This document shows, piece after piece, positions 35,754 through 43,334 of a DNA stretch of 61,516 nucleotides. The notes below the pieces were generated by a model. The model saw only the letters and a list, made by a program, of their open reading frames with translations, did not search any database and was not told the DNA's origin. The position numbers and the translations under genes are program-made. Source of the DNA: Phycisphaerae bacterium (GTDB lineage Bacteria; Planctomycetota; Phycisphaerae; UBA1845; PWPN01); assembly GCA_012729395.1 (NCBI GenBank), contig JAAYDF010000022.1:1-61516 (forward strand), read 5' to 3'. The first letter of the stretch is position 1; each line of letters begins with the position of its first letter.

Positions 35754-37490
35754 CTACTCGGCAATGGGGGTTCCATATTGCTGAATCGCCACCTGCATCT
35801 CAGGGCTCAACTGCACTGCAAGTGCTGCGTTGCGGGATACCTCCGGTGTCACGTCGAACAACTGTGCTGCCGCGATGGCATACGAACGCGATGTCGCGGC
35901 AAAAGAACCTTCCGCGACTGCCGGATCCACATTGGTCACCAGAATTGAAATCGTATTGTCGCTGTTGCGGACGATATCGAACGTGCGAAACTGTTGTGGG
36001 TACTCGCGCAACGACACCGTCTCGACCCCCCAGAAACCCAACTCGGGACGATCGGGGTCCGGCGATTGAAATGGCGTGATCGTATTGAGATGGCGGTGTC
36101 CCGCAATCCACAAGATGAGATTCGGGTACTCCTGAAGTTTGGCGATGAGCCCCTCTTCGGACACATAGCTTTGAGCCCACCAACCCATGGGGGATCCCGC
36201 AGGCTCCACGCCTATGGGAACGTGAGCGGCGATGATCATCAGTTTGTTGTTGGCCTGCCCCTCTTCCAGTTCAGCCACAAGCCAATCATAACGTTCCTGG
36301 TCAAGCGTTCCATACCCGTAAACATGATACCGGGGATCGAGGCCCGGCGTGTCAATCTTCACGGTATCGTCAAGGACGATGACCTTGACCGGCATGTCCG
36401 CGCGCGGCTCAAAACTGTAGCAGGCAAAGTCGTGGTCAACACTCTCCTGTGTGAAACCGTGTCCGACCGGATTGGAGGAGGTTCTCAGAAACTCGGCCAT
36501 CCATTCCTGGCTCGCCACGGGGCGACGGTCAAGATCGCGGACCACTTGAGGCGGCCCCGAGAAGGCTTCGACACGCCCCGCGCCATAGACATCACCGTAC
36601 ACCGTGCTGCCGTTCAATGCTCCCATGTAGTAGCTGCGTTCGTCAATGCCGCCTGGCGTCAAGACATTGCCCATTCGCATGATATCCGTGCTGGTATAGG
36701 CGTCTCGAATGTACCCCACGGCCGGCTTTGAACCCATCCAGTGCTGGTCGTGGTTTCCGATGACCGAATACCACGCAATCTCCGCGTCAAGGCCCGTCGC
36801 CTTGTATGGATCCTGATAATCGTTGTACGGGCCGGGGACAGGGTCGTCCTTGGCGCCGGAATCAGGGTTGATATCCCGGCCGTCAAGAACATCAATGAAC
36901 CACCTGAGTTCGTTGTATCCCGCACTGTTGCAGACATCTCCCAGGAAGATGCCGAAGTCCACTGGTTGCTGTTTGTGGATAGCATTGACAGTCTGCACGG
37001 CCGCATCAAGGACATGCGTGGTATACAGCATAATCCCCGAGTACAACGAGATGGCATTGCGTCCTATGCCGGAATTGAACATGGTCATGTAGATCAACTG
37101 CGCGGGAGACTCCTTGTCCGTGATATGGATATCGGTCATGGCGGCGAAATGCATCAGCCTCGCCACTGCCGTGACCTCTGCATTGCTTTCTTCGTAGCCG
37201 GCCGGCATGATGTCGAACAGCTTGCCTGAATCACTGCCGTCGCCAAACGTCCATTTGCCGTAGCCATGCCGGTCATATTGCGACACATCCCAGGCCCTGA
37301 TCCCTGAATCCACGAATGGGGCAGGGACAACCGTCCTATGGCGCGTCGTGACCACCTCGTCAGAAATCGGGTATTCTTGAAGTGAATCCTCGCAGGGGTT
37401 ACATCCATTGCAGCCCATGCCAACAAGCAGCGATACCGGTACAAACATAACGCACACCGCCAAAACTGCGCGTCTATGGGTTTTCTTCAT
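35754..37490 (-). CDS. Metallophosphoesterase lipoprotein (TIGR03768-like)
   Basis: A 578-residue exported calcineurin-like phosphoesterase. The ATG at 37490 gives a lipoprotein signal (VLAVCVMFVPVSLLVGMGC). Metal-binding motifs appear in order: AAMTDIHITD, IFLGDVCN, VIGNHDQHW, IIAAHVP and WIAGHRHLN. The overall layout resembles the TIGR03768 metallophosphoesterase family, recalled from memory. It would hydrolyse a phosphomono- or diester at the cell surface. Convergent with the DUF4838 gene, with 190 bp between stops and nothing recognisable there. Confidence 0.88.
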   Translation of the reverse strand: MKKTHRRAVLAVCVMFVPVSLLVGMGCNGCNPCEDSLQEYPISDEVVTTRHRTVVPAPFVDSGIRAWDVSQYDRHGYGKWTFGDGSDSGKLFDIMPAGYEESNAEVTAVARLMHFAAMTDIHITDKESPAQLIYMTMFNSGIGRNAISLYSGIMLYTTHVLDAAVQTVNAIHKQQPVDFGIFLGDVCNSAGYNELRWFIDVLDGRDINPDSGAKDDPVPGPYNDYQDPYKATGLDAEIAWYSVIGNHDQHWMGSKPAVGYIRDAYTSTDIMRMGNVLTPGGIDERSYYMGALNGSTVYGDVYGAGRVEAFSGPPQVVRDLDRRPVASQEWMAEFLRTSSNPVGHGFTQESVDHDFACYSFEPRADMPVKVIVLDDTVKIDTPGLDPRYHVYGYGTLDQERYDWLVAELEEGQANNKLMIIAAHVPIGVEPAGSPMGWWAQSYVSEEGLIAKLQEYPNLILWIAGHRHLNTITPFQSPDPDRPELGFWGVETVSLREYPQQFRTFDIVRNSDNTISILVTNVDPAVAEGSFAATSRSYAIAAAQLFDVTPEVSRNAALAVQLSPEMQVAIQQYGTPIAE

Positions 37491-37910
37491 CAGTGCACCA
37501 TTCCTTCTCTGGGCACGAGAGCGACTCGTGGCCCCTCGCAGCGGTCGCCTCTCCCCGTCACTGCGGGCAGGCTGTGGCGACCGGCATATTCCTTGCGTGT
37601 TCACCAGCCAACAGAGCTTGCGGCCACTACGGCATTGCGCAAAATGCTGTACGCAAGATACTGGTAACCGTGCACAGCAAGCTACCCCGATCGGTCCCCC
37701 ATGTCAAACACCACGACAGTTCGTCCTGGACGGGCTTAACCCATCAGATTGAGGAGGACGCTCTACGCCTTGCGGTGCAACGCTGCCGCCCGTTCGACAG
37801 CCCCACCAAGGAGAAGGCACAAGGTGCGGCAGCCTGCACGCATGCACTGCTCACGGAGCCGTACCACACGGGCGCGGGCACGCGCCGTGACCGGGCCAAC
37901 AAGGCGATCA
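37491..37910. other. Intergenic region without visible feature
   Basis: 420 bp between the phosphoesterase start and the end of the membrane-protein pair. I see no gene, repeat or convincing promoter; open frames here lack a start site and are low-complexity. Confidence 0.5.
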
Positions 37911-38576
37911 TTATATCCCGAAAATCAACTGAGCGACCACCACGTAGGCGTTGCTGAGAGGCTCGTCACGGAGAAAGGCCACCGGCATACCCGGGGCACC
38001 GATGAATGGACGCAGCAACCAGCCCATCTGAATGCCGACAAACGCGTACAGTCCCAGCCACGCAATCAGCATGATGCGGTGGTTCGGCCGACGGCGAATG
38101 AGCACGCGGTAGTAGCGGAGCATGACCACCTGCCCCGCCAGCGTCGCCAGCGTGAACATGGCCGCATTGAACAGCAAGGCTGCCCGATAGCTGTCCTCTG
38201 AGAAGTACCAGAACCGAGTCACCGGCGCCAGCGACGCCAGGGCGATGCTCAGCCCCGCCTGCCCGGCCAAGACAGCCTGCAGCGCTTCGCGAAAGTCGTC
38301 CCGCAATCCCAGCAGCGTGTTCAGCACGAAGAATCCGGGCAGACACAAGACACTCGTGGCAAACAGCAACAACGGCACCTTGACGCCGCTGTACATCATG
38401 AGGAGTGCGCGTTCCGGCGAGTCAAGGCCGAAGCTGCCCATCACCGCGCCGTACAGCGGGCCGAATCCGCAAATCATCGCGGGAAGCCACCACCCCGGAC
38501 GCGCGGTGGCCCGACCCGGAGCATAGAGCCCGTCGCCCCGCAAAAACAGGTCGGTCTGAGCCAGGGCCGAACGCAT
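37911..38576 (-). CDS. Multi-pass membrane protein, paralogue 1
   Basis: A 221-residue integral membrane protein with about six hydrophobic helices (WWLPAMICGFGPLYGAVMG, VPLLLFATSVLCLPGFFVL, AGLSIALASLAPVTRF, ALLFNAAMFTLATLAGQVVML, IMLIAWLGLYAFVGIQMG). It ends with QMGWLLRPFIGAPGMPVAFLR and a final amphipathic helix. The ATG at 38576 has GAGG 7 nt upstream and lies 12 bp after the stop of paralogue 2. It shares the QMGWxLRPFIGxPGxP motif and topology with that protein. Yip1-like topology is possible. No function assigned. Confidence 0.8.
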   Translation of the reverse strand: MRSALAQTDLFLRGDGLYAPGRATARPGWWLPAMICGFGPLYGAVMGSFGLDSPERALLMMYSGVKVPLLLFATSVLCLPGFFVLNTLLGLRDDFREALQAVLAGQAGLSIALASLAPVTRFWYFSEDSYRAALLFNAAMFTLATLAGQVVMLRYYRVLIRRRPNHRIMLIAWLGLYAFVGIQMGWLLRPFIGAPGMPVAFLRDEPLSNAYVVVAQLIFGI

Positions 38577-38587
38577 GCACGCCTCGT

Positions 38588-39445
38588 TCAGTTGATGCCC
38601 AGGAGGTTCTGAATGTTGACGATCACAGCCTGAAAAAAGTTGCCCGAACGCGTGCGAAACCACTCGAAAGGCAGGCCCGGATGCCCGATGAACGGCCGGA
38701 GAATCCAACCCATCTGAGCCCCCACCAGCGCGTAGATCAGCACCCAGATCTGGAACACGGTCCGCGCCCGCCCGAACGCCAAGTCTCGATCCGCGGGCAC
38801 GATTGTGCTGTCGGTTACGGCCGGCCCCACCACCTGGAACTCAGGCGGGGCCGATGCCGTGCCGCCGTGCAGCGGTGTGGCGATCGGTGGCGTCATGCGA
38901 GGTATCCGCTCGGCAACCTCGACCTTCGGCGGCGCGAGTCGCCGCAACGTCTGCAACAGGAAGCCCAGCGCCACGAACCCGGCGATGGTGAGCAGCGCGA
39001 CATTCAGAAGTACCATGAACGAGTAGCTCGTCGTGCTGAGCGTGAAGAAACCCAGAATCGGCCCGAGCGAAGCCGCGACGGCAAGATTCACCGTCACCGC
39101 CCCCACGAGCAGGCGAAGCGTGTCCACGAAACCCGCCTTGCCCCCGAACAGAGCATTGAAGACGTAGAGTGACGGGAAGGTTACCACCAGCGTCGCCAGA
39201 AACAGCAACGGAAGCTTGACCGTGGACGCCAGCACCTGCCACAACCGTTCCGGCTCCGGCGCGGTGCCGCTCCAGTAGAGCGAGATGGCGTACCACCCCA
39301 TGAAGAATCCGAAGGTCATGCCCAATCCGGCGGCCAACGGCACAAACCAGCGCAGCGACAGTTTCATCCGGCCATCGGCGAGACTCTCAGGTGAGGTCAT
39401 CCGGCCTCGCAACAACTCGTCAAGCTGCTTCAGCAATGCGACCAT
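38588..39445 (-). CDS. Multi-pass membrane protein, paralogue 2
   Basis: A 285-residue membrane protein, first gene of the pair. Helices include WFVPLAAGLGMTFGFFMGWYAI, LPLLFLATLVVTFPSLYVFNAL, VTVNLAVAASLGPILGFFTL, FMVLLNVALLTIAGFVALGFLL and VFQIWVLIYALVGAQMGWIL. A cytosolic or periplasmic loop of about 70 residues rich in Pro and Thr (APPKVEVAERIPRMTPPIA) is absent from paralogue 1. It ends QMGWILRPFIGHPGLPFEW then RSGNFFQAVIVNIQNLLGIN. GGGAG precedes the ATG. Function unknown. Confidence 0.8.
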   Translation of the reverse strand: MVALLKQLDELLRGRMTSPESLADGRMKLSLRWFVPLAAGLGMTFGFFMGWYAISLYWSGTAPEPERLWQVLASTVKLPLLFLATLVVTFPSLYVFNALFGGKAGFVDTLRLLVGAVTVNLAVAASLGPILGFFTLSTTSYSFMVLLNVALLTIAGFVALGFLLQTLRRLAPPKVEVAERIPRMTPPIATPLHGGTASAPPEFQVVGPAVTDSTIVPADRDLAFGRARTVFQIWVLIYALVGAQMGWILRPFIGHPGLPFEWFRTRSGNFFQAVIVNIQNLLGIN

Positions 39446-39854
39446 TTCGGCACTCCCAGGTTAGACCGCACCCTCACGAGGCCCGGCAGCCGCCGGGGCC
39501 TGACTCGAATCGGTTAAACATGGCACTGGATAGGTCTACGTCCAAGGCCCGGTCAATGTTCACCACATGCCTCGCCCCGCCATACCACCGTACCCAGGAG
39601 CGGTGAGCATACAGTTCCGTTTCCCGTGTGTCTATCGTAGCCAGGCGCACGATCCTGCAAGCCGGCCGACGCGGGATAGAAAGACCGGACTTCGGACGGC
39701 GCGGCGCAATGTGTTTTCCGCCCCGCTGGATCGTGGACCCGGCCGGCTCCCGCGGTCTTGACCGGACCGCGATCTTCCCGCACAGTTCACATGCCAAGGC
39801 TCCAACATCGACGGGGCACGAGGTAGAATAAGCGGAACCGCCTGCAAGGAAAGG
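39446..39854. other. Intergenic region between divergent genes
   Basis: 409 bp without a supported gene. It should contain the promoters of the membrane-protein pair and of the GDPD gene. A TAGAAT at about 39823 is a weak -10 candidate for the latter without a good -35. Confidence 0.4.
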
Positions 39855-41648
39855 ATGATACCAATGAGGACCGTTCGTCGGCTGGTGGGTATACGGGTGT
39901 TCTGTGTCGCGGTCGTTGTTTCGACGGTCGCCGCCGCGGAACCGGTCTGGAATATCCGGGATATGCCCATCGAGCGGGTTTCCGTGGTGGCGCATCGCGG
40001 GGCCGGTTTCCTGGCCCCGGAAAACAGCATGGAGGCACTGGAGCTGTCCTGGAGCATGGGCTGCATTCCGGAGGTGGATGTGCGAACCACTAAGGACGGC
40101 CATGTGGTGATGTTCCATGACAACGACTTCTCGCGGATCCTCCCGAACGCGCCCGCGGAGATGAAGAAGAAGCGGCTCGAGGATCTGACCTACGACGAGG
40201 CGAAACAGCTCGACATCGGAGCGTTCCGCGGGCCGGAGTCTGCCGGGCAACGCATCGTCAGCCTGGCCGAGATCGTCGCCGCCCTGAAGAAGGACTCCAA
40301 ACGGCAGGTCTATCTCGATGTCAAGAACGTGGACTTCGCCATCATGGCGAAAGAGACCGAAGGGGTACACGGCCAAGTCGTGCTGGCGACCGGCTCCGAG
40401 GCCGATCTTCCGCGATGGAAGGCGGTGGCCCCTCGCAGCGATACGCTTTTGTGGGTCGGCACCTGGGGCGACACCGACGATACCAAGGTCGAGAAGCGCT
40501 TCGCCGGGCTCCGCCAATCCCACTTCGCCCACATCGACCACCTGCAGGTTCATTGCCATTTCAACACCCAGACCGGCGGCATGGTGCCAAGCGACGATTT
40601 CATCCGCCGCGCGGGCATCGAGCTGCGGCGACACAGAATCGAGTTCCAGACGATGCCATGGAATGTCCCGGAGAAGCCGGAGGCCTACGTCCGACTGCTC
40701 GATCTCGGCACGGCCGGCTTCGGGACCGACCGACCGGATGTGACCATGAAGGCCCTCCGCGACTACTACCAGAGCGGATCGGCGGATTGGAATGTTCGGG
40801 ACCACATTCCGCTCGACCGCATCGCGGTGCAGGCCCATCGCGGCGCGGGCGAGCTGGCCCCCGAAGGCTCCCGCGAGGCTTTCGAGCTGGGATGGAAGCT
40901 CGGCTGCATCCCGGAGGCTGATTTGCGGCAGACCAAGGACGGTGTGATTGTCTCGTTCCACGACGCCAATTTCGCTCGAATTCTGCCCAACGCACCGGAT
41001 GAGCTGAAGAAGAAGGGGGTCGCCGATCTGACCTTCGAGGAGGTCAAAGCGCTCGACGTCGGCAGCTTCCGCAGCGGGCAATTCGCCGGGCAGAGGGTCA
41101 TCAGCCTTGCCGAGATGGTCGCGTTGCTGAAGGCTCATCCGGAACGGTCGCTCTATATCGACATCAAGAAGGTGGACTTCCGCCAGTTAGCCGACGAGAC
41201 GGTCGAGGTCCATCCCCAGCTCATCCTCGCCAGCACCAAGTACGACGAGTTACAGCGATGGCGGCAGCTCGCCCCGAAATCCCGAACACTGCACTGGATG
41301 GGTGGCCCCCGAGACTGGGTCAGCGACCGCGCGGACTCCGAGGACAATCCGCAGCTGACACTCGCTCGACGGCTGGAAGCCCTCCGTGCGGTGAATTACG
41401 CTGGTATCGATCAGCTCCAGATCCACGTGAATACCAGCCCCGAAGGCGTCTTCTTCCCGAGCGAGGCCTTCCTGCGTGCGACCGGGAATGAACTGCGGCA
41501 ACACGGCATCATCTTCCAGACGCTGCCCTGGGGTCAAAAGGATCCACGGATATTCCATCGCCTGCTGGACCTCGGCTGCGCCAGCTTCGCGACCGATTTT
41601 CCCGACTCGGCCATGGACGCCATCCGCGAGTACTATCAACGCCGGTAA
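39855..41648 (+). CDS. Exported protein with two tandem glycerophosphodiester phosphodiesterase domains
   Basis: A 597-residue protein with a signal peptide (VFCVAVVVSTVAAAEP); an alternative ATG nine bases downstream is equally plausible. Two GDPD (TIM-barrel) domains of about 285 residues are repeated head to tail. Domain 1 has VVAHRGAGFLAPENSMEA, EVDVRTTKDGHVVMFHD and the FGTDRPD end. Domain 2 has VQAHRGAGELAPEGSREAFE, EADLRQTKDGVIVSFHD and FATDFPD. Both keep the catalytic His pair and metal-binding acidic residues; PEN becomes PEG in domain 2. GDPDs hydrolyse glycerophosphodiesters to glycerol-3-phosphate and an alcohol. AAGGAAAGG precedes the start. Confidence 0.92.
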   Translation: MIPMRTVRRLVGIRVFCVAVVVSTVAAAEPVWNIRDMPIERVSVVAHRGAGFLAPENSMEALELSWSMGCIPEVDVRTTKDGHVVMFHDNDFSRILPNAPAEMKKKRLEDLTYDEAKQLDIGAFRGPESAGQRIVSLAEIVAALKKDSKRQVYLDVKNVDFAIMAKETEGVHGQVVLATGSEADLPRWKAVAPRSDTLLWVGTWGDTDDTKVEKRFAGLRQSHFAHIDHLQVHCHFNTQTGGMVPSDDFIRRAGIELRRHRIEFQTMPWNVPEKPEAYVRLLDLGTAGFGTDRPDVTMKALRDYYQSGSADWNVRDHIPLDRIAVQAHRGAGELAPEGSREAFELGWKLGCIPEADLRQTKDGVIVSFHDANFARILPNAPDELKKKGVADLTFEEVKALDVGSFRSGQFAGQRVISLAEMVALLKAHPERSLYIDIKKVDFRQLADETVEVHPQLILASTKYDELQRWRQLAPKSRTLHWMGGPRDWVSDRADSEDNPQLTLARRLEALRAVNYAGIDQLQIHVNTSPEGVFFPSEAFLRATGNELRQHGIIFQTLPWGQKDPRIFHRLLDLGCASFATDFPDSAMDAIREYYQRR

Positions 41649-41864
41649 CCGGCCGGCCCAAAGCGGTCGTCGGCCGACATCGATGAGGCTGGAGCTTGCC
41701 CTGGGGACGAATGCCAACCCATGTGCTGTGGGCCGGCACATGGTCGCTTCTGAGCCGCCGGACCTGAGCGGGCCAATGCCCGTGAAAAGCCTTCCGTGCG
41801 GCGGCACCGATAACACGGCGTTGCACCAACCACCAGGTGACAGCAGCCCGCCGTGGTTGCGGCA

Positions 41865-41933
41865 GGACCAAGGCAATTTGTTGCCGTAAGTCCCATACGT
41901 CTCAGTCTGTCCATCACCGGGTTGGCTCGGTCC
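41865..41933. repeat. Palindromic repeat family, locus 3 (degenerate)
   Basis: Left element GGACCAAGGCAATTTGTTGC at 41865-41884 and a decayed right element ending GGTTGGCTCGGTCC at 41933. The sequence after it (TCAGGGGATCGG) resembles that after the last element at locus 1 (TCAGCGAATCG), so homology extends past the palindrome. Confidence 0.65.
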
Positions 41934-41994
41934 TCAGGGGATCGGGAGCCCCCCGACCCTGTTGCCCCATTCCTTGGGGCCGTGGACTCCCTCT

Positions 41995-42024
41995 TTGCAG
42001 TGCAAGGTCGGAATTGGGTACAAT
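41995..42024 (+). promoter_or_regulatory. Sigma70-like promoter candidate
   Basis: TTGCAG (41995-42000), an 18-bp spacer and TACAAT (42019-42024), about 300 bp before the propeller gene. -35 matches 4/6, -10 5/6. Confidence 0.4.
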
Positions 42025-42320
42025 CAATAGGGCAGCCCCCCTTGCTGAGTGTCGCGGTGGTCCATCCATGGTTGCGAGAAGTCGATGATTCGCGATTGAG
42101 GCCCGTTATTATCTTTCTCGCCCTACCGGAGGAAACCTCTTCGTCGCGGGCTGCCATCGCTATCGTTTGTGGCCGCGACAGTGACGGACTTCGCCCCGAC
42201 ACCGGGTGAATGGAGAGTCCCCTTCCGGCCCTGGAAGACCGCGATATCGCGACACACAAAGGAGCGTCCGTCGATAGGCAGGGAAGGACGCCCACCGACG
42301 ACACATATGGGGCCAAGAAA

Positions 42321-43334
42321 ATGAAAACACATCCATGTTGGGTCGTTACGTACCTGATGCTCGGCGGGCCGTGGGTCTGGCTGCTCTTCGCACAGTCCGC
42401 GTCCGGCCAGCTACTTGAGATCCCGCACACGGCCGATCCGCAATCGTCATCCGGCACGGAAGGACGGATCTTGCTGCGTGCCCCGTGGGGATCGGCCCCA
42501 GGCGAGTTCGGAAAGACCGACGAGGCGTCACGGCCGGGCCCGATGGACTTCGCCGTTGTCGAGGACGACCTCTACGTACTCGACACCGTCAATGCTCGCG
42601 TCCAGGTCTTCGGGCTGGAGGGCAATTTCAAAACGGCAATTCCCATCAGAACGAAAACAGCCGACTTTCTGTGCGTCGGGCCCGACGGCGAGGTCGCAGT
42701 GCTCGATGCGTTTTGCCGACGGCAACTGAGCGTGTTCTCGCTGGGGGGGAAGCTTCGCCGCAGCATGAAGCTGCCCGAAGCGATCGGTCTTCCCTCGGCC
42801 GTGTTCACCGATGGTCGTTGCACCTGGGTGGAGGATCGTCACAACCGGGTTCTCGAGATCTCGGCGGTTGACGACAAGGAAGACACACCAGCCCGCGTGA
42901 TCAATATTCTACCCGGCCGGCCGATGGCGGCAGGCCGCGGCACCATGCACGCGCTACGCAAAGACGAACGCGACGTTCTCATTCATCTGGCCGCGAAGGA
43001 ATCCGAGGAAACGGTCACCGTGCGTTTTCCGCATCGATTGCTTTCGATCGTGACGCTGGAGGCGGATGCCACTGGCAAGGTCTGTGTCGCAGCCGTGTGC
43101 GAGAATCAGGCCACCGAGGGACAGCCTCAGCGGCGCATCGTGGCGACGACCATTGAACGGTCAACCATGGCCGCCCGCGTCGTCTCCATGCCCGATGCGT
43201 ATATCACCGACCACTACCGCAAGTTGTGGCTCTTGGAATCCGGCGATCTTGTCCAGATGCAGACAACCAAAGAAGAAGTGCGATTCCTCCGTTGGACCCC
43301 CGAGCCGGTGCAGAGGAAGGAGGTGTCCCAATGA
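42321..43334 (+). CDS. Exported NHL-like beta-propeller protein
   Basis: A 337-residue protein. The ATG at 42321 gives a signal peptide (YLMLGGPWVWLLFAQSASG). The rest shows NHL/6-bladed propeller-like repeats: GPMDFAVVEDDLYVLDTVNARVQVF, FLCVGPDGEVAVLDAFCRRQLSVFS and AVFTDGRCTWVEDRHNRVLEIS. Such proteins bind ligands or partner proteins and are usually not enzymes. Its stop overlaps the start of the NlpC/P60 mosaic gene (ATGA), so the two are made together and may interact. Confidence 0.78.
   Translation: MKTHPCWVVTYLMLGGPWVWLLFAQSASGQLLEIPHTADPQSSSGTEGRILLRAPWGSAPGEFGKTDEASRPGPMDFAVVEDDLYVLDTVNARVQVFGLEGNFKTAIPIRTKTADFLCVGPDGEVAVLDAFCRRQLSVFSLGGKLRRSMKLPEAIGLPSAVFTDGRCTWVEDRHNRVLEISAVDDKEDTPARVINILPGRPMAAGRGTMHALRKDERDVLIHLAAKESEETVTVRFPHRLLSIVTLEADATGKVCVAAVCENQATEGQPQRRIVATTIERSTMAARVVSMPDAYITDHYRKLWLLESGDLVQMQTTKEEVRFLRWTPEPVQRKEVSQ

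Larger units (their letters stand above)
41649..42320. other. Intergenic region with repeat and promoter
   Basis: 672 bp. Contains the degenerate palindromic repeat (41865-41933) and a promoter-like sequence (41995-42024). No supported gene; in-frame sequence directly upstream of 42321 lacks a ribosome site and makes the signal peptide internal. Confidence 0.55.

Noticed and set aside
39474-41138. 554-codon open frame on the minus strand opposite the double GDPD gene
   Set aside because: It mirrors GC-rich codon use of the GDPD gene, has no family signature and would share the DNA with a clearly recognisable protein.
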